This document shows, in pieces, positions 33,250 to 40,445 of a stretch of DNA of 64,000 nucleotides. Where the stretch lies: assembly GCA_036971475.1 (NCBI GenBank), contig JBAIZL010000008.1:3384501-3448500 (forward strand), written 5' to 3'. Source of the DNA: Prosapia bicincta (Eukaryota; Arthropoda; Insecta; Hemiptera; Cercopidae). The first letter of the stretch is position 1; each line of letters opens with the position of its first letter. Under the pieces are notes generated by a model. It ran no database searches, was not told the origin of the DNA, and saw nothing but the letters and a program-made list of their open reading frames with translations. Both the position numbers and the translations under genes were made by a program.

Positions 33250-33996
33250 ATGAGCGTGGACAAGTTTGGTCGTCATCAAATCTCCAAGAGTAAAATCGCT
33301 GTTAGAGCTCAGCCAGGTGAACGGGGTCCCAAAGGACCTTCAGGCGTAGGATTTAAACTCACTAGAAACGGAAATTACGATATGCAAAACAAAATTATCG
33401 AAAATGTTGGTAGGCCTGTGTCATCAAACGATGCTGCTACATTGGAATACGTCAGGTCTGTGACACCGTTATTATCGAAAGATGGTTTCGAGTTCTACAA
33501 CAAACGTTTGAGCGGAGTTGGTAACCCTATAGAACAGTTGGATGCCGTAAACATAGAAACTCTAGAAAGGTTCGCGTCTTCACTCTTCCATTACATGCAT
33601 ACTGGAGACGGGAGAAGAGTAGCTTTACCGGGTGTAGATGGACGTACCTATTTAAACTGGAAGTACATCTTTGGTGGTACAAAGTTGAAGTTTATTCCAA
33701 AAGAGGAACCAGTCGCAAACAAGAGACAGAAGCAGGATTCAGTCAGTGGTACAAAGTTAAAGTTTATTCCAAAAGAGGAACCAGTCGCAAACAAGAGACA
33801 GAAGCAGGATTCAGTCAGACAACCGAAAGCTATAGCAGAACCTGGGGAAACATATAAGAACGACTTTTCTGAAGGAGAAAATCGAAAATTGAGCAGTGGA
33901 GGGGATACAACGGATAATATAAATAGATACGATAACACAAGATGCAGAGTACACACGCACGAAGGAAGTGGAGAGTTGCACCTAGTCTGCAAATAG
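33250..33996 (+). CDS. collagen/tail-fibre-like protein, candidate vertex fibre
   Basis: 248 residues. Near the start, PGERGPKGPSG gives Gly-X-Y triplets. Then FKLTRNGNYDMQNKIIENVG and PVSSNDAATLEYV repeat the pattern of phage and viral tail-fibre shafts (NGxxDMxNKxIxNVGxPxxxxDAAT), which recurs as GNPIEQLDAVN. A 24-residue unit (KLKFIPKEEPVANKR…) is present twice because of a 72-bp tandem duplication. The C-terminus is polar with two Cys. Fibre-like organisation suggests a host-contact or vertex protein, inferred from pattern only. The gap to the preceding gene is 14 bp. Confidence 0.7.
   Translation: MSVDKFGRHQISKSKIAVRAQPGERGPKGPSGVGFKLTRNGNYDMQNKIIENVGRPVSSNDAATLEYVRSVTPLLSKDGFEFYNKRLSGVGNPIEQLDAVNIETLERFASSLFHYMHTGDGRRVALPGVDGRTYLNWKYIFGGTKLKFIPKEEPVANKRQKQDSVSGTKLKFIPKEEPVANKRQKQDSVRQPKAIAEPGETYKNDFSEGENRKLSSGGDTTDNINRYDNTRCRVHTHEGSGELHLVCK
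33676..33819 (+). repeat. two 72-bp in-frame tandem repeats in the fibre-like gene
   Basis: Copies 33676-33747 and 33748-33819 differ at one base seen (ttgaag against ttaaag), so the duplication is recent. It adds 24 residues without changing the frame. Confidence 0.95.
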
Positions 33997-34041
33997 ATAG
34001 TATATATTCAAGAAAATATTTCAGTTTATAATATAGGAGAT

Positions 34042-34374
34042 ATGGTTGCATACCCGAGATACAGTACACCTGGAAGCAGGCTTGAATCGTTCAACAACAC
34101 CAGATTTGTATATTCCCGCCCTTATGCTTGGCAATTTGCAGAAGCCGGTTTTTTCTTTCACTCTCCACCTGATGGCGTTATATGCTTTTACTGTGGTGGT
34201 GGTTTAAAGGATTGGGAAGCAGATGAATTTCCATGGATCGAACATGGTGGATGGTTTCCGAGGTGCGGTTATTTAAAATTAGTAAAGGGTGAGGATTTTG
34301 GGGCACGATGTTATGCTCTGCGTTACTTATACCCAATACCAATACACCCCGCAAAGAAGAGGAAACAGGGATAA
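34042..34374 (+). CDS. BIR-domain (IAP-like) protein
   Basis: 110 residues with one complete BIR domain. SRLESFNNTRF starts it, AEAGFFFHSPPDGVICFYC leads to zinc ligands, and the signature C-x2-C-x16-H-x6-C is exact (about C49, C52, H69, C76), ending CGYLKLVKG. BIR domains of inhibitor-of-apoptosis proteins bind caspases or their antagonists. Unlike cellular and baculovirus IAPs there is no RING here; the element encodes a lone IAP-type RING at 21179. The last 25 residues are basic (HPAKKRKQG) and could act as a nuclear signal. An anti-death role is inferred from the family. Confidence 0.9.
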   Translation: MVAYPRYSTPGSRLESFNNTRFVYSRPYAWQFAEAGFFFHSPPDGVICFYCGGGLKDWEADEFPWIEHGGWFPRCGYLKLVKGEDFGARCYALRYLYPIPIHPAKKRKQG

Positions 34375-34493
34375 GCAACGCCTTTATTGTACAAGGCTAA
34401 TGTAATATATTGTTATATAGAGAGCGAAACTAAAAATAATACATATTTCAAATTTACTTCTTGAAGAGGAAACATCCGTCATAAACTTACAAG

Positions 34494-34733
34494 ATGGCTT
34501 TGACTGCTAGATATATAGAGTATTATCCGCTACGCATCGAACAAAAAGATGCTGTTAACGTTTTCTCAACCGAGATGAATAAGCTATTGGATCAAGGATT
34601 CAGCATGAGAGTTACAGTCGGCGCCTCGAACTATGGAAAGGATACTACCGACGCTCGTGGAACGTCACCAATATCTTATCCTCCAGAAGCGGAAAAACCA
34701 GCCGTTGACGGTATTGCTGAGGAGGGGAATTGA
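34494..34733 (+). CDS. small unknown Polinton protein
   Basis: 79 residues with an ATG start. It has a mixed N-terminal half (ARYIEYYPLRIEQKDAVNVF) and a Gly/Pro/Glu-rich acidic end. No family is recognised and no membrane segment or signal peptide is visible. An ATATAG run about 70 bp upstream might be its promoter, and an AATAAA lies 73 bp after its stop (34806-34811). Position between BIR and PLA2 genes supports it as real. Confidence 0.5.
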   Translation: MALTARYIEYYPLRIEQKDAVNVFSTEMNKLLDQGFSMRVTVGASNYGKDTTDARGTSPISYPPEAEKPAVDGIAEEGN

Positions 34734-35083
34734 CCGGAGAAGAGCTGTTACTTCCATTTACTATTTAGTTAAGTGTAATACAATGTAAATATTATTTTTT
34801 TGTTCAATAAAAAGTTAATGTGATACATGTGTTAGTAATTATTGTTGTAAAAAGAATAACAATTATTAAATATATGCTACAAAAAAAAATATAAAAAAAT
34901 AATAAACAAAATAAAACAAGAAATAATTATTGCAAGCATTTGGATGTGATAGAGGTATTTCTTTATTTTAAAAAAACTTGGTATGAAGTGGTTCGTTATT
35001 ATAAAGTAACAAGTTTCTACAACAAATGCACATTCTATATGAAGTAACCGTGTAGATAAATAATAGATACATATATATTTAAT
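34734..35083. other. AT-rich spacer with polyadenylation signal
   Basis: 350 bp without a frame. AATAAA at 34806-34811 would end the upstream transcripts. The rest is A/T-rich, with an ATATATAT run at 35070-35078 that may be the next promoter. Confidence 0.45.
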
Positions 35084-35674
35084 ATGTTAAACGGTAAAAC
35101 ATTTAGTAACGGAAAGAAGTTTGTAAGAGAAGGAAGTGGTTTATCATCATCACTTGTAAGACTTGCGAAAAAAGCAGTCGGTATTATTCCAGTTAGTGCC
35201 GTAGTCAACAGGGCTATCGACGCTTTACCGGTGGAATTACACATACCGGGTGGGTATAGATATTGCGGACCAGGTACAAAGTTGAAAAAACGTTTGGCAC
35301 GAGGAGATCGGGGTATAAATAAGTTAGACGAAGCCTGTAAGGTCCACGACATAGTTTATTCCCGATATTCTGATTCAGCATCACGTTCTGTAGCAGACAG
35401 GGTTTTAGCAGAAAAAGCTTGGCAAAGGGCTAAGTCTAGTGACGCTAGTATTGGTGAAAGAGCGGCTGCTTTAGCGGTGGCCGGAGCGATGAAGGCAAAA
35501 AGTGCAATCGGAGGTGGACGGATGAAAAGGAGAATAAGAAAAAGACGTAAAAGGGTGCCTGTCAGAAGAGTTGGTCGAAAGAGGACAGACAGTAAGTACA
35601 GGAGAAGACGTAGGAACAATGGTTCAAAAAACGGGAGGGGGTTGTACCTGCGACCGTACAGAAATGTGTATTAA
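35084..35674 (+). CDS. parvovirus-type PLA2 domain protein with basic C-terminus
   Basis: 196 residues. The calcium loop YRYCGPGT (about 57-64) and the catalytic DEACKVHDIVY (about 82-92, with the His-Asp pair) match the phospholipase A2 fold of parvovirus VP1 and related virion proteins, also found in adintoviruses. The last 50 residues are almost all Arg/Lys (GGGRMKRRIRKRRKR…), resembling adenovirus core peptides that bind packaged DNA. In virions such a PLA2 would act on host membranes during entry, a role known for parvoviruses and inferred here. The frame ends 14 codons after an A_AAA_AAC heptamer where ribosomes may shift into the protease frame. Confidence 0.88.
   Translation: MLNGKTFSNGKKFVREGSGLSSSLVRLAKKAVGIIPVSAVVNRAIDALPVELHIPGGYRYCGPGTKLKKRLARGDRGINKLDEACKVHDIVYSRYSDSASRSVADRVLAEKAWQRAKSSDASIGERAAALAVAGAMKAKSAIGGGRMKRRIRKRRKRVPVRRVGRKRTDSKYRRRRRNNGSKNGRGLYLRPYRNVY
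35626..35632 (+). promoter_or_regulatory. candidate -1 ribosomal frameshift site (A_AAA_AAC)
   Basis: In the PLA2 frame the codons read tcA AAA AAC, an exact X_XXY_YYZ heptamer. The -1 frame reached is the protease frame, open from 35614. After a 9-nt G-rich spacer, 35642-35647 can pair with 35656-35661 (6 bp, one wobble, 8-nt loop). The zero frame stops at 35672-35674. All four classical parts (heptamer, spacer, structure, nearby stop) are present. Confidence 0.6.
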
Positions 35675-35709
35675 ATAGTAGTAGAAAACTCGTATTACCG
35701 AACAAGGCA

Positions 35710-36060
35710 TTGACGAATGAAGAGCTCGAACGTTACGCATACTGCCTTTCTATACCGAATTTCAGAGGCGTCTTTATGAGAGACAATCTTCCGTCAAAAC
35801 CTCGTGTAAACGAATCAGCTATAGTGAACTTGGACAGCATGGTCGGGTCGGGAACGCATTGGGTCTGTTACAAAAAATTAGGAAGCACAGTGTTTTACTT
35901 CGATAGTTTCGGCAACTTGCCACCACCATCGGAATTGAATCAGTATTTACGATCGGCAAAAACAATTCTATACAATTATGAAAGAAGACAACCGGAAGAC
36001 TCGTTAATTTGCGGCCATTTATGTTTAGAATTCCTGGCAAATAAAGTCAGTGTCATTTAA
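35710..36060 (+). CDS. PRO: adenain-like cysteine protease (no ATG; likely made by frameshift)
   Basis: At least 116 residues. The catalytic triad regions of the adenovirus-type maturation protease are GTHWVCY (His), YFDSFGNLPP (Asp/Glu region) and CGHLCLEFL (Cys). The conserved start EELERYAYCLSIPNFRGVF is present. The family cleaves capsid precursors during virion maturation. There is no ATG in frame before that conserved start. The position given is a TTG. The frame is open back to 35614, overlapping the PLA2 gene, and a -1 slippery site at 35626-35632 leads into it. A PLA2-protease fusion is therefore the likeliest product. A TTG start or a lost ATG are the alternatives. The stop TAA is separated by one base from the ATG of the penton gene. 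Confidence 0.88.
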   Translation: MTNEELERYAYCLSIPNFRGVFMRDNLPSKPRVNESAIVNLDSMVGSGTHWVCYKKLGSTVFYFDSFGNLPPPSELNQYLRSAKTILYNYERRQPEDSLICGHLCLEFLANKVSVI

Positions 36061-36061
36061 G

Positions 36062-36775
36062 ATGTCTTCGTACACGGTATCCCTTACTGGGGACGAGTCT
36101 ATACTGAGGAGCGTGCTGTTTCCACCTTTAAGGCTGCACGAAGAAAGCCAGTGGGAAGCGGCTCTATTAGAATTCACTACATACAATTCCATACCAAACG
36201 TCACCAAAGGCATTAACAACAAATTACACTACAGCAAAGCGGGTGACGTAAAAAACAATAAAATATACGAGATAGAATTGCCTACAGGGTCTTACGAAAT
36301 TGACGAAGTGAACAGAGTGTTACAGAGGTCCATAGGTTACAGCAACTTTTCGCTTACGGCAAATAACAGCCTCCTTCGATGCGAAATAGTTACTAAATTC
36401 AACATACATTTCGATCAACCACATTCTATAGGATCGCTGTTGGGGTTTAAAAGAAACCTCGCACCGAACGAAGAAAAGAAACCTCATTTGGGCGATGAAG
36501 AGGTCAATATTATAAAGGTAAACAACATCGAAATTTCCTGTAACATCATAGACGGTTCTTACAAAAACGGAAAGAGGGAACATATTATACATTCGTTTTT
36601 TCCATCGGTTCCGCCGGGATATAAAATAATAGAAGTACCACAAAATCTGGTTTACTTGCCCATAAAATTCAGTTTGATTTCAGAAGTCGTAGTGAGAGTG
36701 CTTGATCAAAACGGGGATCCAGTTGATTTTAGAGGAGAAACTATAAGCATCAGGTTGCATATAAAACGCGTATGA
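36062..36775 (+). CDS. minor capsid (penton) protein
   Basis: 237 residues from the ATG at 36062; the frame is open four codons further up, but without an ATG. The early motif SLTGDESILRS, then EAALLEFTTYNSIPNV and IELPTGSYEIDEVN, are typical of Polinton penton proteins, which fold as a single jelly roll and close the five-fold vertices. Late strands read VVVRVLDQNGDPVDFRGE and SIRLHIKRV. It follows the protease stop by one base and its own stop overlaps the next ATG (ATGA), so the virion genes look translationally packed. Confidence 0.88.
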   Translation: MSSYTVSLTGDESILRSVLFPPLRLHEESQWEAALLEFTTYNSIPNVTKGINNKLHYSKAGDVKNNKIYEIELPTGSYEIDEVNRVLQRSIGYSNFSLTANNSLLRCEIVTKFNIHFDQPHSIGSLLGFKRNLAPNEEKKPHLGDEEVNIIKVNNIEISCNIIDGSYKNGKREHIIHSFFPSVPPGYKIIEVPQNLVYLPIKFSLISEVVVRVLDQNGDPVDFRGETISIRLHIKRV

Positions 36776-37005
36776 GTATGGGGTTAGACTTTATTAACGA
36801 TACTCTTGGTGGAACGAAATTCAGTTCTTGTGAACAGATAGAAAGGATAACAAGTGAGAACAAGACGTTTCTAGAAAGAATAGGTTTCACAGTTCTTAAC
36901 GATGGATATATTAGACATAGGCCACGGTCCGGTGTTCGACGAAACGATTTGGGAGAAGGAGTATCACAGCCACAACCCTTACGCTTCATCCAGATTAGGA
37001 AATAA
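36772..37005 (+). CDS. small protein overlapping the capsid gene start
   Basis: 77 residues beginning at ATG 36772, which overlaps the penton stop as ATGA. Its last third overlaps the first 104 bp of the major capsid gene in another frame. The central sentence (LERIGFTVLNDGYIRHRPR) is protein-like, but I know no named family. The start/stop overlap and dense packing support translation. It may otherwise be a chance frame. Confidence 0.45.
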   Translation: MSMGLDFINDTLGGTKFSSCEQIERITSENKTFLERIGFTVLNDGYIRHRPRSGVRRNDLGEGVSQPQPLRFIQIRK

Positions 37006-38128
37006 CGACGAAATCCGTATTCCTATTCAATCGCAAGATGCGTACACTCTGCCGTCGGAGAGCTACCTGTACATCGAAGGAAAGGTGACGAAAAAAGATG
37101 GGACTTTGGGAACGGAAGTCCCGTTTGTGAATAACGCGATGTCGTATCTGTTCGAGGAGATTAGATATGAAATTTCCGGTGTTACGGTTGATTCCGTGAA
37201 ACGCGTGGGAATAACCAGCACTCTAAAAGGCCTAGTATCTCTTTCGGCTCCAGATCGCAACATTATAAGAATGTCCGGTTGGTTGTTTCCTACCGATATT
37301 AATGAAAAACCAAACTCAACAGGGAATTTTGACTTTTGTATTCCGCTTCAATTGTTGTTAGGGTTTGCAGAGGATTACCGTAGAATAATAATGAACGTCC
37401 GTCAAGAGTTGGTTCTAATAAGATCTTCTTCAGACAACGATTGCATAATAGGAGCTACCGGTGCAACCGATGCCACATTGGATTGGAAATGCGTTTTGGA
37501 AAAGATAGTATGGCGGGTGCCGCACGTGAGATTGTCTGATGAACACAAGGTCAGGCTTTTGAGAGAGCTAAACGATGACCACGAGATCGTGGTACCATTT
37601 CGGAGTTGGGAGTTGCACGAATACCCCGTACTGCCGCAAACTCAGAGACATTCATGGACGATAAAAACGTCGAACCAAATGGAGAAACCAAGATTTGTAA
37701 TTTTTGCATTTCAGACTAACAGGAAGCACGTCATTACAAGATATTCAACTAATTTCGATCATTGCAATCTTAAAAACGTAAAACTGTTCCTAAACTCGCA
37801 GTTTTTCCCGTACGACAACGTTAGCGCCGATTTTTCGAAAAAACGTTATTCAATGCTGTACGAGATGTACGCTAAGTTTCAATCATCGTATTACGGGCGT
37901 AAGAACGTGCCTCTGTTTTCTCCGGATTCGTATGAGGAATATTCACCAATAGTGGTTATTGATTGTTCGAAACAGAACGAATCTGTGAAGAGCTCAACAG
38001 TTGATATCAGGTTAGAATTTGAGACAGCAGAAAATATTCCTGACAAAACGGCTGCTTACTGTTTGATTTTACACGATACGATAGTAACTTATACGCCTCT
38101 CACAGGGAGTGTAAAGAGAGTGTCGTAG
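36902..38128 (+). CDS. double jelly-roll major capsid protein (hexon-like)
   Basis: 408 residues. The N-terminal signature FDETIWEKEYHSHNPYASS, then NNDEIRIPIQSQDAYTLP and SYLYIEG, is the standard opening of Polinton/adintovirus major capsid proteins. Later the RHSWTIKTSNQMEKPRFVIF region and NVKLFLNSQFFPYDN match the second jelly roll. The C-terminal strand reads YCLILHDTIVTYTPL. The protein forms the trimeric capsomers. It is open throughout and of usual length. The start overlaps the small ORF at 36772. Confidence 0.93.
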   Translation: MDILDIGHGPVFDETIWEKEYHSHNPYASSRLGNNDEIRIPIQSQDAYTLPSESYLYIEGKVTKKDGTLGTEVPFVNNAMSYLFEEIRYEISGVTVDSVKRVGITSTLKGLVSLSAPDRNIIRMSGWLFPTDINEKPNSTGNFDFCIPLQLLLGFAEDYRRIIMNVRQELVLIRSSSDNDCIIGATGATDATLDWKCVLEKIVWRVPHVRLSDEHKVRLLRELNDDHEIVVPFRSWELHEYPVLPQTQRHSWTIKTSNQMEKPRFVIFAFQTNRKHVITRYSTNFDHCNLKNVKLFLNSQFFPYDNVSADFSKKRYSMLYEMYAKFQSSYYGRKNVPLFSPDSYEEYSPIVVIDCSKQNESVKSSTVDIRLEFETAENIPDKTAAYCLILHDTIVTYTPLTGSVKRVS

Positions 38129-38166
38129 AGGTGTTTTGTTTTGATCAGTGGGAGGGGGTGGCGATG

Positions 38167-38174
38167 TATATAAG
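38167..38174 (+). promoter_or_regulatory. TATA box of gene at 38273
   Basis: TATATAAG, about 100 bp before the ATG, following the capsid gene. Confidence 0.45.
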
Positions 38175-38272
38175 AAAGTCGGATGGAGTTGTTTTCATTT
38201 AAAACTTTGATCTCGGCCAGTCAAGATCACTTTCCAGACATTCATAGTTAGAAAGGACCTTGAACGCACATA

Positions 38273-39154
38273 ATGAACACATGTAGTGAGACGGACGCAC
38301 CTTTAGCGGGTGGTGTTAAGTTGGACGAAAACGTGGATGATACGGTTTCTAATGAAAATTCAAAAGAAACTCGTGTAGAAATACCAGAGTTTAAAGACGT
38401 TGACAACGCTCTAACCTCGCTCTATAACAACGCAATACGTCTAACGGAAATGAAAAGGAACAGGGAAGACGATCTTGAAGACGACATAAGCGATATGTTT
38501 ATCGGTGCCTATCTCCGTGCTGTGTACCCACTAACTGCGTGCATGGGAAAGAACGTGACAGTAGGGGTTTTTGAGTCTCTGTCTCTTTTGCCAGGAGTGC
38601 TCATCAACCACTCCAAAAGATACATATTATTTACAGCGGATTCGTTCAAGACCTTTGTCGGCTACTTGAACGTTTTTGAAACCTTCCTAGCCTGTCGAGA
38701 AAGCGGAAAGAAGACACGTTTGATATTACCCGGAACAGATATCGAAGTTGACACCGTAAAGATATATGGTAAACACTACGTTCGTATTAAAGATTATCAT
38801 CGGAACGGGCAAAAGGTTATGTTGACGCCTAGAGAATTTTACGTACTAAATGGTGTGGTTCCTGCCGTTGAAAGGTACTTGGAACAGTTGAAGTTGTCTG
38901 AGGACAGTATTAGAGACTATGTAGAGGCTTGTTTAAAAGGTGGGATTGGTGAGCCACCAGAGTACGGGTACATTGATTATAGCATATACAACCGGTTGCC
39001 ACAAGAGGTTGAACTCAATAGACAGCTGTTGCTTATGCTGGATCAAGAAACGAGCGTAGAAGACGAGGAGGAAGATATCAAGAACGTTGAACCGATAACG
39101 TCGGGGGAAGATGAGAACGCTACGAGCATTCTTCCTAAGCAGGAAGAGGTATAA
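38273..39154 (+). CDS. unknown Polinton protein, possible nucleic-acid binder
   Basis: 293 residues with acidic N- and C-terminal tails and a more basic centre. One part (KIYGKHYVRIKDYHRNGQKV, then MLTPREFYVLNGVVPAVERYL, about 163-205) loosely resembles the PC4/p15 single-strand-binding layout, in which a basic sheet is followed by LTxxqWxxL and a helix. The similarity is weak and by eye only. The start is the first ATG after a clear TATA box. The stop comes just before another TATA box for the next gene, so each has its own promoter. Confidence 0.65.
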   Translation: MNTCSETDAPLAGGVKLDENVDDTVSNENSKETRVEIPEFKDVDNALTSLYNNAIRLTEMKRNREDDLEDDISDMFIGAYLRAVYPLTACMGKNVTVGVFESLSLLPGVLINHSKRYILFTADSFKTFVGYLNVFETFLACRESGKKTRLILPGTDIEVDTVKIYGKHYVRIKDYHRNGQKVMLTPREFYVLNGVVPAVERYLEQLKLSEDSIRDYVEACLKGGIGEPPEYGYIDYSIYNRLPQEVELNRQLLLMLDQETSVEDEEEDIKNVEPITSGEDENATSILPKQEEV

Positions 39155-39157
39155 AAG
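39150..39157 (+). promoter_or_regulatory. TATA box of gene at 39232
   Basis: TATAAAAG overlaps the stop of the preceding gene and lies about 80 bp before the ATG. Confidence 0.5.
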
Positions 39158-39231
39158 GCGAAAAGGATCGAGACCTATTTGCAGTCTGCGTCCGGACGTT
39201 TTGGAGAATAGAGGACAAGGAAAAAGAAATA

Positions 39232-39708
39232 ATGGAACGATCTGCTTGCGTGTTAGAGATGCAATGTTTTAAAGGAGAGTGTAACGCGTTTATAGTGAAG
39301 GAACTCGTATTATTGGACCTACAAACAAACGCTACCTACACGTTCCTGTTTAAACCGCCTTTCGAATACTCTACCTTGAGCAATAAATACAAAAAAACCA
39401 ACAATTGGTTGAGTAAGAATTATCATCACATATCGTGGGAGGAAGGGTTCACCGATTACGTAGAGCTTCGTAACGTCATGTTACACTACGTGAAACAGTT
39501 CGATCTGATATTTACAACGGGTGACGAAATGGCGAAATGGATTCGTGGTTTCACTTCTGCTGAAGTTATCGATATCGGTTCCTCAAGAGAATGGACCTTC
39601 CTGAGAGGAATCCAGAACGTTTGTAAAAGCGTTATAGCCCCGCAACACAAAGAAACGAATTGCGCGCTTCTACGTGCGATGAAAGTCGCGACAGTCTTAA
39701 GACTATGA
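39232..39708 (+). CDS. unknown conserved-type Polinton protein
   Basis: 158 residues. Patterns LEMQCFKGECNAFIVKEL, FLFKPPFEYSTL, HISWEEGF and a late run of Cys (VCKS…NCALLRAM) recall hypothetical proteins that I have seen beside arthropod Polintons, which look like an RNase-H or exonuclease-like fold. I cannot assign catalytic residues. Its own TATA box and an uninterrupted frame support it. Confidence 0.6.
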   Translation: MERSACVLEMQCFKGECNAFIVKELVLLDLQTNATYTFLFKPPFEYSTLSNKYKKTNNWLSKNYHHISWEEGFTDYVELRNVMLHYVKQFDLIFTTGDEMAKWIRGFTSAEVIDIGSSREWTFLRGIQNVCKSVIAPQHKETNCALLRAMKVATVLRL

Positions 39709-39737
39709 CTACAATAATAAGGGAGGGGGAAACGCAT

Positions 39738-39745
39738 TATATAAA
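39738..39745 (+). promoter_or_regulatory. TATA box of gene at 39828
   Basis: TATATAAA, about 85 bp before the ATG. Confidence 0.5.
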
Positions 39746-39827
39746 CCAAAGAGAGCGGTGGTTAGACATCATTTCCTTATAGACCTCAGTCAGAGCTACA
39801 CGATACAGTTACTTCTCCTCCGTAACT

Positions 39828-40172
39828 ATGAACCGCGAAGCAACTTTACAGTCAATAATTCAACAGTTCAACTCAAAGTCTAAAGCTGACGGGTTGCCCA
39901 TAAAGAAATGTTCAGAACTGAAGGAAGGTAAAAAGTATTCGGTGCACTACCTCAGAAAAATCGACACTACCTACGGGGAAGCAGTTGTTGCTGCGCTCGG
40001 AGGTTTCCCATACAAGGAAGGAGAAGACCCGAAATTCCAGATATTCCTACCTAGACGCTTCATCACGCTGTTGGCGAACATGGATTTGGATGAGGTGGGT
40101 GCCGGCGAATTTCACATAGTCTCCAACGGACCGTCCGGATGTGGGTCCACCGAACTGACTTTACATCAGTAG
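39828..40172 (+). CDS. unknown small Polinton protein
   Basis: 114 residues. The core KKCSELKEGKKYSVHYLRKI, then TYGEAVVAAL and FQIFLPRRF, has the look of a small OB- or beta-rich nucleic-acid-binding protein, but no named family is certain. It is the last gene before the right end, and an A-rich run and a hairpin follow. Confidence 0.6.
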   Translation: MNREATLQSIIQQFNSKSKADGLPIKKCSELKEGKKYSVHYLRKIDTTYGEAVVAALGGFPYKEGEDPKFQIFLPRRFITLLANMDLDEVGAGEFHIVSNGPSGCGSTELTLHQ

Positions 40173-40445
40173 CTGTATTAGTCTAAAAAAAAAAATTGTA
40201 TTTTTGTTATAATATAGCGTTGTAATTATAAGATGCTATTGTATTTGTGTAAAAAAAAAAAATAATAATAAAAAAATAATAAATAAATAAAAAAATTAAT
40301 ATTAATGTCGCAAGCACTTCTGCTTGCGACTCTTTTTAAAAACATCTTCCTATGACCTTGACATACTAACCAACTACTTATCCCCACAACTATAACACAA
40401 GTATGTCGTCGTCATCATCTATACAAGTTCCCAATGACGTTTTAC
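40173..40445. other. AT-rich spacer before the right inverted repeat
   Basis: A and T runs, several AATAAA-like words around 40280-40290, then the hairpin and a TGACCTTGA word. No frame. Confidence 0.5.
40307..40330 (+). terminator. 10-bp hairpin followed by T-run
   Basis: Stem 40307-40316 pairs perfectly with 40321-40330 (gtcgcaagca / tgcttgcgac), loop cttc, then tctttttaaa. It lies after the last gene. It may mark transcript ends; this is inferred from position only. Confidence 0.45.

Noticed and set aside
35710..35712. TTG as the true protease start
   Set aside because: Possible, but the overlap, register and slippery heptamer upstream explain the lack of ATG better; kept only as an alternative.
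36050..36061. GTG start four codons before the penton ATG
   Set aside because: An ATG with a typical start follows right after the protease stop; eukaryotic translation prefers it.
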